DNA from: Lindgomyces ingoldianus
Lineage: Eukaryota > Ascomycota > Dothideomycetes > Pleosporales > Lindgomycetaceae
DNA length: 46,995 bases
Direction of reading: 5' to 3'
NCBI RefSeq assembly: GCF_010093535.1
Contig: NW_022985162.1
Coordinates: 3,134,536-3,181,530 of the forward strand
This document shows positions 23,044 through 35,159 of the stretch, piece by piece; position 1 is the stretch's first letter; every line of letters starts with the position of its first letter. The translations under genes and the position numbers were made by a program. The notes below the pieces were generated by a model that saw nothing but the letters and a program-made list of their open reading frames with translations, ran no database searches and was not told the origin of the DNA.

Positions 23044-24899
23044 GAATCCTCGGATTAACAGGGCAAAGGGCACTATCTTTATCGGGCGGATATACATGAA
23101 CATCTCTTGTGGCCCACGGAGCCTTTATTCATTTTCTACATATTATCTCAGGCTGGATCACGTGGATAAGGTGGTGGGAGCTTGTTCTATGCGCCACCGA
23201 AACCTGGATGTCGAGTATTTGGAGCTTAGATATCAAGATACCTATACCACTCTAGATCTCCTTACCCCTACGATAGAGAATTACTCGAACCCCTTCTTTA
23301 GGGGTGCGTTCACAAGGGTAAAAACAAAGACTTGTATAGGGGGGTGGGGAAGACCAGGGAAGGCCTCTAGCAAAAGCAGAAGCAGCGCAAACCGAAGTAC
23401 GTATCAACGGGTTTGTATCGCTTTGTGTATACAACACGGTCAACCAAGTGTTTTTTTGAAGCCCAAACCGATGGCATAGCCCCAAATTTGATGAGCATGA
23501 GATTCTGACACTGAAAACCAAGCTACCAAGGGTAAACTGAGAAGATTAACAAGGAACACGACAATTTACATGCTATGGGGCAGTATCTTATTCTAGCGGT
23601 CTAGCCCTATGTAGGGAGTTTTATCCCCTTCTTCAACTGTAAGCTTGGGTGGTGGTGCAGCTGAAGAGTGTTGTATTGATCTAGAGTCTCTAGGCGTAGC
23701 CATGATACGTAGAGAGGTACAGGCACTAGTAGACTGTGGCTTGGCCTGGTTACATTATCCTTTACTCCAGAGGGATGTATCCTCATATGGGAGGAAGGAG
23801 AGCATTCGTGGTTGTGATGTTGGGTCACAGTTTCTTCGCGATGTTAAAGGGCTGAGATGGAGCGCTAAACTCAATACGGCTGGGGTTATTGTGCCTTGGA
23901 AAAAGAGGGTAACAGTCAAATTTTGCAGGAGAAAAGCCGTGGAAAGTACAATGGTGCTAAAACAAGAGACATTCTTATGGAACTTAGCTATCCTCTGCAG
24001 CAAATTTCATTGTTTTTTTTCCCAGCCTTCCCTTTCAGTAATATCCTCTTCAGACATTGTAGTTTGTTTTTATTTTTAGTTTGTTGTTTGTAGTTTGTCC
24101 TTTTTACCTGTGCGTGTGCCAAGGGCTTGGCAGTGCAAGTCGCATGCAGAACGTCTAGCTCTTGATTGAAATTCTGGCTGTAACTAGCTTTTTGTAAGGC
24201 ATAATACCGAGAATCACTCTCCACCTCGACCGCGCGTCTTCTCATCAAACTTCCAAGCACCGAGTACAACCACCCCGGCACCCTCACTCATTATACAGAG
24301 CTCGCGTAGGTATGCTGGGCAACCGCTCAGCCTGAGTGTTGCCTAGAAACTACGTCACCGAGACACAAGTGAACTCTTGACAATGACATACCCGAAAGCC
24401 ATGGATTTTCCAAGCGTCTTTTCTGCCTCACCGCTCCACCATCGTAGTTCATGTGTTGTCCTCCCTCCCTTTTGGGTGCCCTCCATGTGCTTGTTTCATT
24501 TTCTTCGCTTGCACCCAGCCTCACCCTTTGTCTGACCAATCGCGAACATGTGCTCATTTCCACATGCCCAATCGACACCGTTCACGGTTCTGAAATTTCA
24601 TTGCATGTAGCTGAAGTTCTCCAATTAATTGTGGCGTTCAAATATGGCACCCGCTGAGCTACCATCAGCCCGCACTTCTCAAATCACGCGGGACTCCCTA
24701 AAGGCTGAGGGCGGATTTAGTTGCAGTGCGCAGCCAGATGCTCCCCATCAGTTCACTTGATGGTCATTAAAAAGGCCGAAATGCGCCCAACCTCAGGACT
24801 CGGCCATCTCAACTTCCAAGATTCCGGTTACCTCGCCGCCCTTGTCCCCACATTTTTCCCGTAGTCGCCGACAGGAACTGCGAGTTTATTCCCCCGCCG
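23044..24899. other. Intergenic tract, no gene supported
   Basis: About 1.85 kb. Open frames at 22973-23479 and 23645-24079 lack recognised domains, and the second only exists with a TTG start. T-rich and GTTTGTAGTTTG-type simple sequence occurs at about 24010-24100. Sequence immediately before 24900 is pyrimidine-rich and is probably the leader of the next gene. Confidence 0.4.
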
Positions 24900-26245
24900 A
24901 TGAGTTGCCCACATTTTACCCCAGAATTTCAGATTTCGGCCAATGTCACTTTTGGCCAGTTCAACAGTTCATTCAGAGATAACCTCCAGTGCAAAGACAC
25001 CTACCTAAGGCCGGACCCCGGAGGCGCTTTCATCCCCTGGCTCTATGCACTTTTTTTGCTCCTGTTCCATCTGCCAGCATGCATCATTCGTGCAGTTAGA
25101 TGGGAGTCCGCACAATACCTCGCTTTGGGGCTAGCTGTTCTGGGCATAGCTTTGACCGCTCAGTCCTTCCAGAGCACATCGCTGCAGGCCAAGAACATCC
25201 TAGTTTGGATGCCCTTGACCCTAATTCTGGACGTTGGGGCCATGTTGCAAATGGTCGTTCTAATCATCGAAAAACATGGGGTTCCGGCTCTGTGGGACGC
25301 GTTAAAGGATGGCTGCAGCGTTTTAAAGGACGTCATCGTGTCTGGCTTCCGTTCTAGACAGCAAGAAGAGGAGTCTATAGGTATGACTACTCCATTCCCG
25401 CCAGAATATGTCATCCTAACGCTTGGCCTGTAGAAATGAATCCCAATCCCGAGAATCATCCCCCGCCTGTTCAAAACAATGCTGCAAGCGATTCTGGGTG
25501 TGAAGAGGATGGCGGGGGGAGCGAACACGACCTCGGAGTGCCAGCCAATCCTGTGGCAACCGCAACCGTCCTATCAGACTACCGATTTGATGAGGAGTCA
25601 CTGAGACATGCTATCGTCGCCATCATCGCCTTCGTCCTCCTCTTAACTCTTCTCTTCTTACAAATCTGGGCGCTCGCTGCTGCTGTTCAAGGTCGAAACC
25701 ACAAGAAAAGCCTGCGAGTGAAATGGTGTTCTCCGGCATTCCAAGACTTTACACTCGCCATCACCACCGGGAACTGCAACGTGTATGGTATCTTGGAAAG
25801 TAGCAGTAACGGTATTAGCTGCATAGAGCTCCCAGCCGTTCTGCAGGATGAGTGGTTGACCGGAACCATCATCTGCCTCTCCGGCGCCATTGTGTGCCAG
25901 GCCATTGATATGGCATTGCTGCGATGCGCCCATGGTCGGAGATGTCGTGGCGTCCGGATGCAGCGACCTTGGCTGACGATGTTCGGAGGAGTCATTCTAC
26001 TCGTCCTCCTAATTACCTTGGGCGTGTTCAATGCAAACAGGCTCCCAGAAGGAGTCACAAGTCTTGTGTGGGTATATAGGAAAGAACCTATGGCAGTAGT
26101 TGGAAGCGTTTGTCAAACGAGACTAAAATCGCCCGGGCTAAGGGGAATGATCATTGGATGGACAGACGGCCTTTTTGAAAGCTGGAGCTCAGCTTACGAA
26201 GGAAGTGTCGTTCGGAGGCGCGGACTGATTGCACCGTTCTATTAG
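24900..26245 (+). CDS. Six-TM membrane protein of unknown function
   Basis: Exons by hand: 24900-25380 and 25434-26245, 430 aa. The 53-bp intron is canonical (GTATGA...CCTAAC...CTGTAG, phase 1) and rejoins as EEESIEMNPNPENHPPP, joining two open frames into one protein. Exon 1 carries three hydrophobic segments (WLYALFLLLFHLPACII, YLALGLAVLGIALTAQ, WMPLTLILDVGAMLQMVVLI). A charged, Pro-rich loop with an acidic patch (CEEDGGGSEHD) follows. Exon 2 has three more (AIVAIIAFVLLLTLLFL, TGTIICLSGAIVCQAIDMALL, FGGVILLVLLITLGVF). The N-terminus MSCPHFTPEF... has no signal peptide but two Cys and two Asn-X-Ser/Thr sites before the first membrane segment, so it may face outwards. I do not recognise the family. 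The gene model itself is strong. Confidence 0.75.
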
Positions 26246-27001
26246 CAAATTCCAGATGAAACATTTCTAGGGACTTGCTAGAGAGTGAGATTGACTTCAG
26301 ACTCTTGAAAAACCTGAACTATCGCGAAAATTTATTTCTATGCAGTCATTCATCCGCGTTCATAACCCGCGATATCCTTGATACTCTAGAGAGGAACAAT
26401 GCTTTTTAGGAAGTATAGAGGCGCCAACCGTTGGTTAGAGCAAAGGCCTAGCTCCATCCAAAACAACCTCCCTCCACAATTCTCACAATTCCGCTATTCC
26501 ATGCAGTCGAACTGCTTCATCGTCATCTCAGATGAGTGTTATTGCTGGTCAAACTCATGGTCGCTTGTCCAGACTCTCGAAAATTCGCGGTAGGCCCTTC
26601 TTTACATCCATTCCTTAAATTTTCTCCAGTACCCGGCCCACTGCTGATGTTTCATGTACGATGCCAAATTTATCACATCCAGTGTCACTTCCATCCAAGA
26701 TATAATAGTATTTAGGGGCTGATGTGGTCATATGTTCCCTTCCTAAAGCACTGCGTATGGCTAGAATTCACCGTCAAGTCCACTGGAATGCCCAAAAACG
26801 TCCCTCCCACATCGAACCAATTGCCCCGCCCCAACTTTTGGAGTCTTAATAATGTTTATTTCATATCTTGCCTCATCACACACACAACATACGTACACTC
26901 ATAACTCCAAGCCCTCTTGGAATACGTGTCGCCGAGGTTGCTCATATCTTCAAGCGGTTTCGCAGCTTTGCACTATATTGACGTCCAGTGTCACGCAAAT
27001 T
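26246..27001. other. Intergenic tract, nothing recognised
   Basis: About 755 bp between a + strand stop and a - strand stop. It probably contains the two convergent 3' UTRs. Short open frames at 26399-26593 and 26722-26904 show no domain. Confidence 0.4.
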
Positions 27002-29127
27002 TCAGAACACATTGTCCAGATCAATGAACAAGTCTTGCCAGCTCAACGGCATATGTCGTAAGTTCAAGCCTGGGAAGTCCCACTCGAACACGAATTCGCT
27101 TGGTGCATATCCCTGGAAGTCGCTTTCAGCGGATCGATGATCTTCCACTCCAATAGCTGCTCCATCCTCCAAGAGATCATCATTTCCCAGTTCATTGGGA
27201 ATTGCATTGGGCTGTTGTGCCGACATGTATTCCTTTAGCGCATTTTCACATTTCTCGATGCTGGTTTGCAGAATCTGAAAGTAGGAAATGTGTCCAACGG
27301 TGATCTTTTTGAGTTCCTCAAGTACTTTGTGGGCATCGCGTAGAAGGAGCATGAGATCGGAAGGTGGCTCCCGGAGCAGTAGAGCGAGTTTTAGAACGAG
27401 AAGAACGGAGTAGGCGCATTTAGCCCAAACATAGTCCATCGTCCATTTGAAGGTCGTCAAATACGCACTCGGACGGTCGGGTTGAGCTTGATCTGGGGTA
27501 TTATCGTTTGGCGAAATAATAGGTGAGGATGGTGAAGAAGATGCTCGGAGAAGGTTCTTGAGGTGCCGAACTGCCGCGTCCTTGGCCGTGCAAACCATGT
27601 CACGTTGGAAATCGTTCATGATGGCGAGGTTTTCAACTCCTGAATCTGACAAGGCTTTCAGATGCAGTGTAATGAGAGCCCATTCGTACTGTATATGTAG
27701 ATTTAGGAGCGCAAGCGACTTTTCGTAAGGTAATGGGTCGTTTGAGATTATGCCAGTCCATTCATCCAGCCAAAGTGCTAGCTCAAGGTTGGTGGTACGG
27801 ACGGTGGAACGAAGGATACTCTCGCTGTTAGGAACTATTGGTGAGCTACGTTGATTCGCCATGTCAATGTACGCATTTGTTCGGATGATATTCAATTCTA
27901 CTTGAGACAAGAGCCTAATGTCGACTAGTGTCTTCTCGGGGTGGTTCAAGAGGGCGCGTACTCTGCGAGGCGAGGTATCTAGTGTTATGCCGGGGAGTTT
28001 ACCACCGTCGAGCGAAAAGCTATCGTAGAGCGATTAGCAGGGTCGCACAAGCTGGAAATATATTACAGAATTGCTCAAACTCACAACATTTCTAGGTTGC
28101 AGACGCCAAACCATACTCTTGCAATTCGATATAGCTCTCTTTCTTCTGCCCCGGTTTCTTCGCTTGTCCTTGCTCGTTGGGTGCTCTTGCAGACCAGGCG
28201 ATCGACTGCATTTGACATACCTAACTCCAGAGCAAACCTCAACGAGATTGCACTTAAAGTAGAGCCATTCTCGGAGTAGCTTGCCATTACCGTGATGGCT
28301 TGGATGGTCTCGAGAGAACTTAGGTTAGATATACTAATCAACGCGCTTGTGAGATGCTCTCTGAGCCGTGATTGAAGTCGATGATAGATAGGTGAGCTAA
28401 AGCCTTCTTCACAACGACAGCCGATACTAGTGATAGCATCGAAGAGAAAGGCGCTACGGGAGGCAACCGACTGGAAGGTGTCGACTTTCTCACAGAAGAT
28501 TGGGACAAGAAAATGCTTGACTAATTAGCCCGGACTATTGGAACGCACCGAGGGATATATACACTGCCAGAGAAGAAACTGTCAGTGAGTTAGTCAATCT
28601 CAAGCCTTGAACGCATCGATGGCAACATCCCTCTGAAACCATAATGCTGCTTGATCCCATGTAACCCAACCTTTCTCAACAGCACTGCGGCTGAACCCTG
28701 CGCTTGTCATTCCATGGGTTGATGCAACGCTCGACGAGAGGAGGGGGGAAATTGAGATTGTACGACTGCCAAAACGATGGGCATCGGGAATGGTTTCTAA
28801 TTGAAGCGAAGCAACTAAGGATCCATTTGCAATTGTCGAATATCTCGGAACTGGTGAACGGGAAGACTCAATATGCCCGGATCCTGACATGTTGCTCTGT
28901 AATGTATCTAATCCCGCTTTCAGGGCAAAGAGCTGTGACTCAAGGTTGTCGAGACGAAGAGAAGTTAGATCTTTTACGGATTCATGATATTGACAAATAA
29001 TATCGTTTCGTGTACAGCGTTGGCATGAGGGGCGGTTCCCATTGCAACGGACTTTGGAGGCCCGGCATGCGATACAGGCGTTAATGGCCCTCCGTTTTCG
29101 CGGCGGTTCTGAAGTTGACGAGTCCAT
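27002..29127 (-). CDS. Zn2Cys6 transcription factor with fungal-specific regulatory domain (5' junction uncertain)
   Basis: Nuclear DNA-binding regulator. The N-terminus has the complete zinc cluster CX2CX6CX6CX2CX6C (CIACRASKVRC, NGNRPSCQRC, TRNDIIC) from residue 18, preceded by a basic run (PRKRR), then a leucine-rich linker (LDNLESQLFALKAGL). The regulatory domain includes VTWDQAALWFQ, FLVPIFCEKVDTF, SRSAFLFDAITSIGCR, ALELGMSN and RVWFGVCNLEM. The last intron (28020-28084, GTGAGT, branch TGCTAAT, acceptor ATAG, phase 2) is sound and rejoins as LEMFFSLDGGKLPG. Exons 28085-28520 and 27002-28019 are secure. Between WFQ (about 28634) and VPIF (about 28500) the frame must change. A phase-consistent model uses exon 1 to 28613, a 14-nt exon 28565-28578 (FFSG) and introns of 34 and 44 bp, which are implausibly short. 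The true structure, or a small disruption, is unresolved. Full model about 660 aa. It lies 243 bp upstream-to-downstream of the transporter on the same strand. Confidence 0.8.
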
Positions 29128-29370
29128 CGGTAAGTTCGCACGAGGAAGAGGCAAGAGACGAGAGCCTGCTTTTTGATTGTGGAGAGAGCAGCTGGCCTGG
29201 CGTGATGAGGTGCGGGGAAACCGCGTCATGCAACCTCATAGGAATAACTTTTCCGGGTCGTGTAGTGGCCCATTCCAGTGTTCTTCCTTCCACACCACAG
29301 GTACGCTATCATCCGTTCTCAATTACATTCGATATATATCCATTGCTATCCACCCAATACCTTGGCGTTA

Positions 29371-31092
29371 TTAGAACACGTAGATGAAATCTTCGTTCTT
29401 CAGATCCGTTTCATCATCAAACGCCTTCTCACCAACGCCACCTACCTCGGCATTCACCGCTTCGTCAGCATCCATCATCTGACGACTTGTTTCCATACTC
29501 AGATCAACAATCTTTGCTGCTTTGCCCATCTGAGTCCTCGTAGCAGCATGCCTGCGATTCAGTATCTTGATCCAAGCAGTCGCCAATACGACCAGCACCG
29601 CAATGGTCACAAAGAGCGCAAGATTCGACCGCAACCCGCGTGAGTAATGGGGTGCTTCAGCTGGTGTAAAAAGATGGGGCCCGATGATATTCCCAGCGCT
29701 AGCACCGATGAAGAGAATACCTGTTGTGACCTTCCTCTTCGTGTCTCCGCCAGTGTTCTGACCTGACCACGAGTATATTAGGGGTGAGATCCCTGGATAA
29801 AATGAGGTCAGGTAGTAGCCGACTAAGAGAACTGCACGATGCTTCTTTTCGCGCCCAACAACCATGAGTATTATTATTCCGATGATAGGTGGGACGCAGA
29901 GGAGAATTAGCACAGGCGATTTCTTCTTCTGCTTTGTAGCGAGCCATGCCCCTCCTAACGTTGCGATCATTTGGATGAGCCCAAAAGGCATGTTGAAGAG
30001 AATGGTCGCAAATTTACTAAATCCGAATGCTTTAATGATAAGGGGCCCAAATGTTGAAATCCCACCGCTAGGTATTCTTGGGCAATATCAGTACGGGCTC
30101 GCTAATAATTGGAGGCGAATGCTTACGATACGGCCGTGAGCATAGAGAACCAGAGCCAAGTTTTCAGGTCCAAGAACGCTTCCATGACATGCCCCCACTT
30201 CCAAACACGAGAAGCCACTCCCATTTGATTCATCCGAAGCCTTTCAACTGCAATGAGCTTCTCGTCGTGGCTGAGGAACTTCGCCTCCATTGGGGAGTCG
30301 GGCATAAAGATGAAGACAAAGACTGATACCACGACGGTTAGGAGACCGCAGAACAGGAATATGATTTGATACGAGTAAAGATGAGCAGAAGCAATATGCC
30401 CAAGCCCATACGTCAAGAGGCTGCCGAGGATGTTCACGACACCCAACATCGCGTACCATGCGGCATTTCGGTTTGTTTGTTCGCTCCGCCGATACCACAT
30501 TTGAACAACAGCAATGAACGCGGGAGCTTGACAGGTGTTAATGAATGAAGAGGGTTGAACGGAGTCACTCACCAACCGCAGCTTCAAAGGCACCTAGCAA
30601 GAACCGGGTTACCATGAGGCCGCTGAAACTAGTCGCTGCAGTCATGCAGCACAGAATAGCTCCCCAAAGGAAAACCATGACTCCCGTGAATTTGCCAATC
30701 GGAAGTTTGACTAGCAGAAGGGCCACCAGAGGCTGCATGACAAGCTGTGCAATGTACACAATTGATCCGAGCCACGAGTACTCATCCGACTTGGGGTTGA
30801 TGTTGGCATCTTCAATCAGCCCAAAAACCGACGCGTAAGACAAGGTTGTCTTGTCGAGGCTCTGGAGGCAGTATACAATGAGCAGAATAGGAAGGATGGT
30901 TAGATCAATCTTTCGAAGGACGTGTTTGTTGTCTTCGGGAGAGACGTAGAGGCGCTCATTGGCATTCAGCAACTCGGCAGCCTTGTCTCTTCCTCGCTTG
31001 CTCTCAGCCTGCTTTTGAACCGTTTCGATGGTGTCAACTTCATTCTTGCAAACTTGAGGCTCGATTATATTTGAAGGGTCGGCTGTCGACAT
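29371..31092 (-). CDS. MFS transporter of the Dal5/anion:cation symporter (ACS) family
   Basis: Plasma-membrane symporters of this family import organic anions such as allantoate, nicotinate or related small acids; the substrate here is not known. Exons by hand: 30573-31092, 30127-30526 and 29371-30067, 538 aa. Intron 1 (46 bp, GTGAGT...ATTAAC...TCAAG, phase 1) rejoins as FEAAVAPAFIAVVQMWYRR; intron 2 (59 bp, GTAAGC...TACTGAT...CTAG, phase 2) rejoins as AVSSGGISTFGPLIIK. Family marks include RKIDLTILPILLIVYCLQSLD before TM1, RFLLGAFEAAVAP, the central-loop motif MPDSPMEAKFLSHDEKLIAVERLR, GGISTFGPLIIK and TGILFIGASAGNIIGP. About 12 membrane segments fit. The start was set at MSTADPSN; an ATG ten codons upstream (31122) is possible. 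It is head-to-head with the GH31 gene. Confidence 0.92.
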
Positions 31093-31372
31093 TCTGACTG
31101 AGAATATGCAATTTCGCAACAAGGACTGCGTTGCAGTAGAGGATGCATGAGGTTTTAAGGTCGAAAATCTAATGCCTGATAGGGACGCCGAAATCCTATT
31201 TGGGCATTAGTATCGGCCGAAGTTCCCGAGCCCCAACCAGGTTCCTCCAATTCTGTGACTACAAAATGGTTCGAGTCAGAACCGGCGAATCTATGGCCGC
31301 TACATTTCTCTGACGGATTTTCATTGCATTCTGTTCATCCTGTTGACCGAGTTAGCTCGCGCCGTCACCGTT
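31093..31372. promoter_or_regulatory. Shared 280-bp divergent promoter of the transporter and the GH31 glycosidase
   Basis: The two start codons (31092 minus, 31373 plus) face away from each other across 280 bp. This suggests co-regulation, plausibly by the Zn2Cys6 factor next door. A TCGGCCGA palindrome at about 31212-31219 gives back-to-back CGG/CCG triplets, the kind of half-site Zn2Cys6 dimers bind. Binding is inference only. Confidence 0.45.
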
Positions 31373-34017
31373 ATGCCTCGACTAGAGTACGTCCCTCAGC
31401 ACTTTCAAATTGCCCCCAACGACGAAACAGCGTTAAGCCCAGTCGTCAATCTGCAAGCACGCGAGCATGAAAACATCTTCAAGTTTTCTTTCCAATCCTT
31501 CGGCAAAGGCCTTTTCCGTACGACCTTCACTTCCCGAGATCATCCTCTTCCACCACATCGAAGCGCAGTCATCCCAGACGGGAAGTTTGATCACGTGCAA
31601 TGGGCCAGCTCCTCCCCAACCCTAACATCACGGCGGTTCAGTCTTGACGAAATGGTTGTGACATTGGATTGGCGCGATGGTCCTCCACAAATCTCCCTCA
31701 CACTCTCCGGGCAAAAATCACCCATTCATTCTGATTTGCCTTATCGCTCTTACATTGCGGATGGACCAGGAATCGCCCACTATACGAGATACAACAATGG
31801 CACACTTCACGTAGGCCTAGGAGAAAAGCCATCGCCAATGGATCTCTCAAACCGCCACTTTGTCCTCTCGGCGACTGACTGCTTTGGTTACGACGTATAT
31901 CGCACTGATCCAATGTACAAGCATATCCCACTACTCATCAATGCTACTCCTGATGGTTGTGTCGGGCTGTTCTCAACATCCCACGCACGTGGGTTTTACT
32001 CTGTAGGCTCCGAGATGGATGGTATGTGGGGCCGGTTTAAAGTCTACAGGCAAGAATACGGCGGGCTGGAGGAATACATCATTGTAGGACGCACGCTCGA
32101 AGATGTCGTGCGGAGATACGCAGACCTGACCGGATACCCTATGCTAGTGCCGCGGTGGGCATTTGGGTACATTGCTGGTGGGATGAAGTATTCGATGCTT
32201 GATGAGCCAAGGGCTTGCGATGCGCTGATGGAATTTGCCAAGAAATTAAAGCAACATGATATTCCATGCTCGGCTTTTCAGATGTCATCCGGGTATACCG
32301 TTGCAGAAAGTGAGCCAAAAACCAGGAACGTTTTTACCTGGAATAGACACCGATTCCCTGATCCAAAAGCGTTCATAGACGCCTACCGCAAAGAAGGCAT
32401 ACGTTTAATTGCTAACGTCAAGCCTTATGTCCTAGCTAGCCATCCAGAATATGAGAAACTGAGAAAAGCTGGTGCTTTCTTCATAGATCCTGTCACCCAA
32501 GAGAGCGCTACTGCCCGTCTCTGGAGCGCCGGGGGTGGGGAAAGCGACATTGGCGGCCACATCGATTTTACGTCTTCGACAGGATATCGATGGTGGTATG
32601 AAGGTATCCGCGAGCTTAAACGAATCGGCATCGACAGCATCTGGAATGACAATAACGAGTATACGCTTCCAAACGATAACTGGCTGTGCGCACTCGATGA
32701 ATCCTCAGTGAGGAAGGGAGTAGGGAAAGTTTTGAGAAACGATGTAGGCTTCTGGGGAAGGGCCTTGAACACCGAGCTCATGGGAAAGTCATCCCATGAT
32801 GCATTGCTAGAAGTCAAACCGAACGAACGTCCATTTGTGCTGACGAGAAGCGCGACGGCTGGAACTCTTCAATACTGTGCGAGCTCATGGAGTGGCGATA
32901 ACGTTACCAGCTGGAAGGGAGTGAAAGGCGCTAATGCACTCTCACTGACGGCTGGAATATGTTTGATGCAGGTAAGTGTTATACAATCTATGGATATGTT
33001 CCAGGATTTAAAAAAGTTCTGCAGTGCTACGGTCACGACATTGGGGGGTTCGAGGGTCCACAGCCCACACCCGAGCTCTTGGTTCGCTGGATCCAGCTCG
33101 GGATCTATTCCTCTCGATTCGCAATCAACTGCTTCAAAACATCCCCTATAAACAATAACGTTGGCGATGTGATAGAACCTTGGATGTACGAGGAAACAAC
33201 TTCGATAATTCGTAAAATCATCAGGCGACGATATGAACTGATCCCTTACCTCTACTCCCTCGCACTCGAGAGTCACATGACGGCTGTTCCTCCGCAAAGA
33301 TGGACTGGTTGGGGATATGAGGCTGACCCGGAAGTCTGGAAAAATCGTGTGCTGACTGATGGAGAAACGCAATATTGGCTTGGAGGTTCTCTTCTCATCG
33401 GAGGTGTCTACGAGCCAGGAGTCTCCTCGTCAAATGTGTATCTTCCGAAGGACATCGCTGATCCAGGACTACAATATCTCAACCTGAACGCACCCCAGAC
33501 GTACTATTCCGCAGGTCAATGGATCGAAATTGACTCTAAGTGGGACGAAAGCATTCCCGTCCTAGCTAAAGTTGGCGGAGCGATTCCCATTGGTCGGCCT
33601 TGTCAGACTCTGTCCGTCGGTGAAACTCGTAACCCCGCAACCCTTCCTCTGGACGACTATAGGGCAATTGAGATTTTCCCGTCGGCAGGCTCCTCCAATG
33701 GCAAAGAGTATACAAATACTTGGTATGAAGATGATGGAATATCCCCGCCACCTGCATGTGTGTCTTCATTTACCATTAGATATACATCTGATGCACGGTA
33801 TGTTAATGTAACATTTGAAGAGAAACTACAGCCAGGCTTCATGCCCACATGGACCAATCTCGTGGTTATTCTGCCGTCGGGAGATAAACGAGGGGTGACG
33901 TTTGATGGGAACCATGCCGTCTTGGTAGAAGTGGATGAGAACCAGCGAGCTCACTTTAGAGGGCATACAGATCGATCGCGTGAACGAATCGAGGTTAACG
34001 CGCAATCAAAATTTTAA
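31373..34017 (+). CDS. Glycoside hydrolase family 31 (alpha-glucosidase/alpha-xylosidase type), intracellular
   Basis: Retaining GH31 enzymes cleave terminal alpha-linked sugars. Exons by hand: 31373-32971 and 33025-34017, 863 aa. The 53-bp intron (GTAAGT...CTGCAG, phase 0) rejoins as LMQCYGHDIGGFEGP. The first ATG (MPRLEYVP) was taken as the start; the frame is open upstream only with non-ATG codons. No signal peptide is present, so the enzyme is probably cytosolic. The catalytic barrel has the nucleophile block IDSIWNDNNEY (Asp426 by count; most GH31 proteins have WxDMNE, so Asn replaces Met). The acid/base block is WSGDNVTSW (Asp509). Then come YGHDIGGF and LLVRWIQLGIYSSRFAINC. The beta-sandwich C-terminus includes NTWYEDDG. 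Length is normal for the family. It sits head-to-head with a transporter. Exact specificity cannot be read from sequence alone. Confidence 0.9.
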
Positions 34018-35159
34018 AGCCTTCATATTGATGATAACGAGGGACAACACGAGCTTTTACATAGCAAAGAGTAAGAACGGCTTTTTCCTGTGAAACCCAT
34101 CACTCGCTTTAAATTAAAACTTACCCTACAAGAACGCTGAGCCTCTTGACTTGGTTTTCCACCTAGGAGGAAGCCTCCTGGACATATGTAACTCGGCGAG
34201 TTCAATGTGATATCTTTCATCATCTAGATATTACGGGCTTGAAGTTGTCGAACGAAAGAGAGGTTAGGCGAGTGTGACAACAGATGATCATATCCTTAGA
34301 AGGAAGTCTGAGGATTTAGCATTAAATCCCTATAGAGTATTCATGTAGCGGGAAGCGACCTATGAGAGCGCCACTGCGACCGCTCAATTCCTGACTATAC
34401 AAGCTAAATATACCGCGACCTAACAGCTCTACAGGTATAGTTGTCAGGTGCGATTACACTTTCACCTATATCAATGAACTCTTGAGGAAGTATTGGCAAG
34501 GCGAGTGCATCCTTTGGCCGGGACTTTCTGCATTCTGTATATGCTTGGTTGCATAGAGTTGATGGATTCTTTGCCACAGAGCCGGCGGTTGCGCTAGTTC
34601 TTTACGATGATTGGACTCTCTCCGGTATGATTAAAGATGCAGTTCGTGAGAAATCTTTTCAGGTGAAGAGTCTAATATTGTCGAACGTCACTTGACTTAA
34701 CTTAAGGAGAGGGCAGCAGCTCAACTTTTACTCATCAACAGGATAAGATGATAAATTTTCTCATGTCAAACTGCGGGTCAAGGTGGGACTCCTCAAGTGG
34801 ATCTTGGGTACTGACCCTTCAACCTGAAGAACTTCGCTTTGAAATGTATGCATCATATTGTATTAGCCCTCAACGATCAAGAACCACTGGCGAAGATTTG
34901 AGAAGAACCTGACTACCTAAAAGACCGCATGGCATTGCCATATAGTGAGGCTCATTCCGTCATATACAGACCGGGAGTACATTAGGATAATTATGCGGCT
35001 AGTGTTGGATGAGTATCTCAAATCATTTAGGACCGTTTTCGGTTGTCTAATCCTGGCCTGGTGCTTCGTTATTACAACAGAATCCTTCACAAGGGTTTTA
35101 ACTAGAAAACAAATTCAATAGGGTTACTAGTGTCATCGATGTATGTCTTACAGATTTTG
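34018..35159. other. Intergenic tract, nothing recognised
   Basis: About 1.1 kb downstream of the GH31 gene. Only a 66-codon minus frame (34023-34223) is open, without motifs. No repeat ends or RNA genes were seen. Confidence 0.4.

Noticed and set aside
23645..24079. A 144-codon open frame on the + strand
   Set aside because: It begins with TTG rather than ATG, ends in low-complexity T-rich sequence and has no recognisable domain or splice signals.
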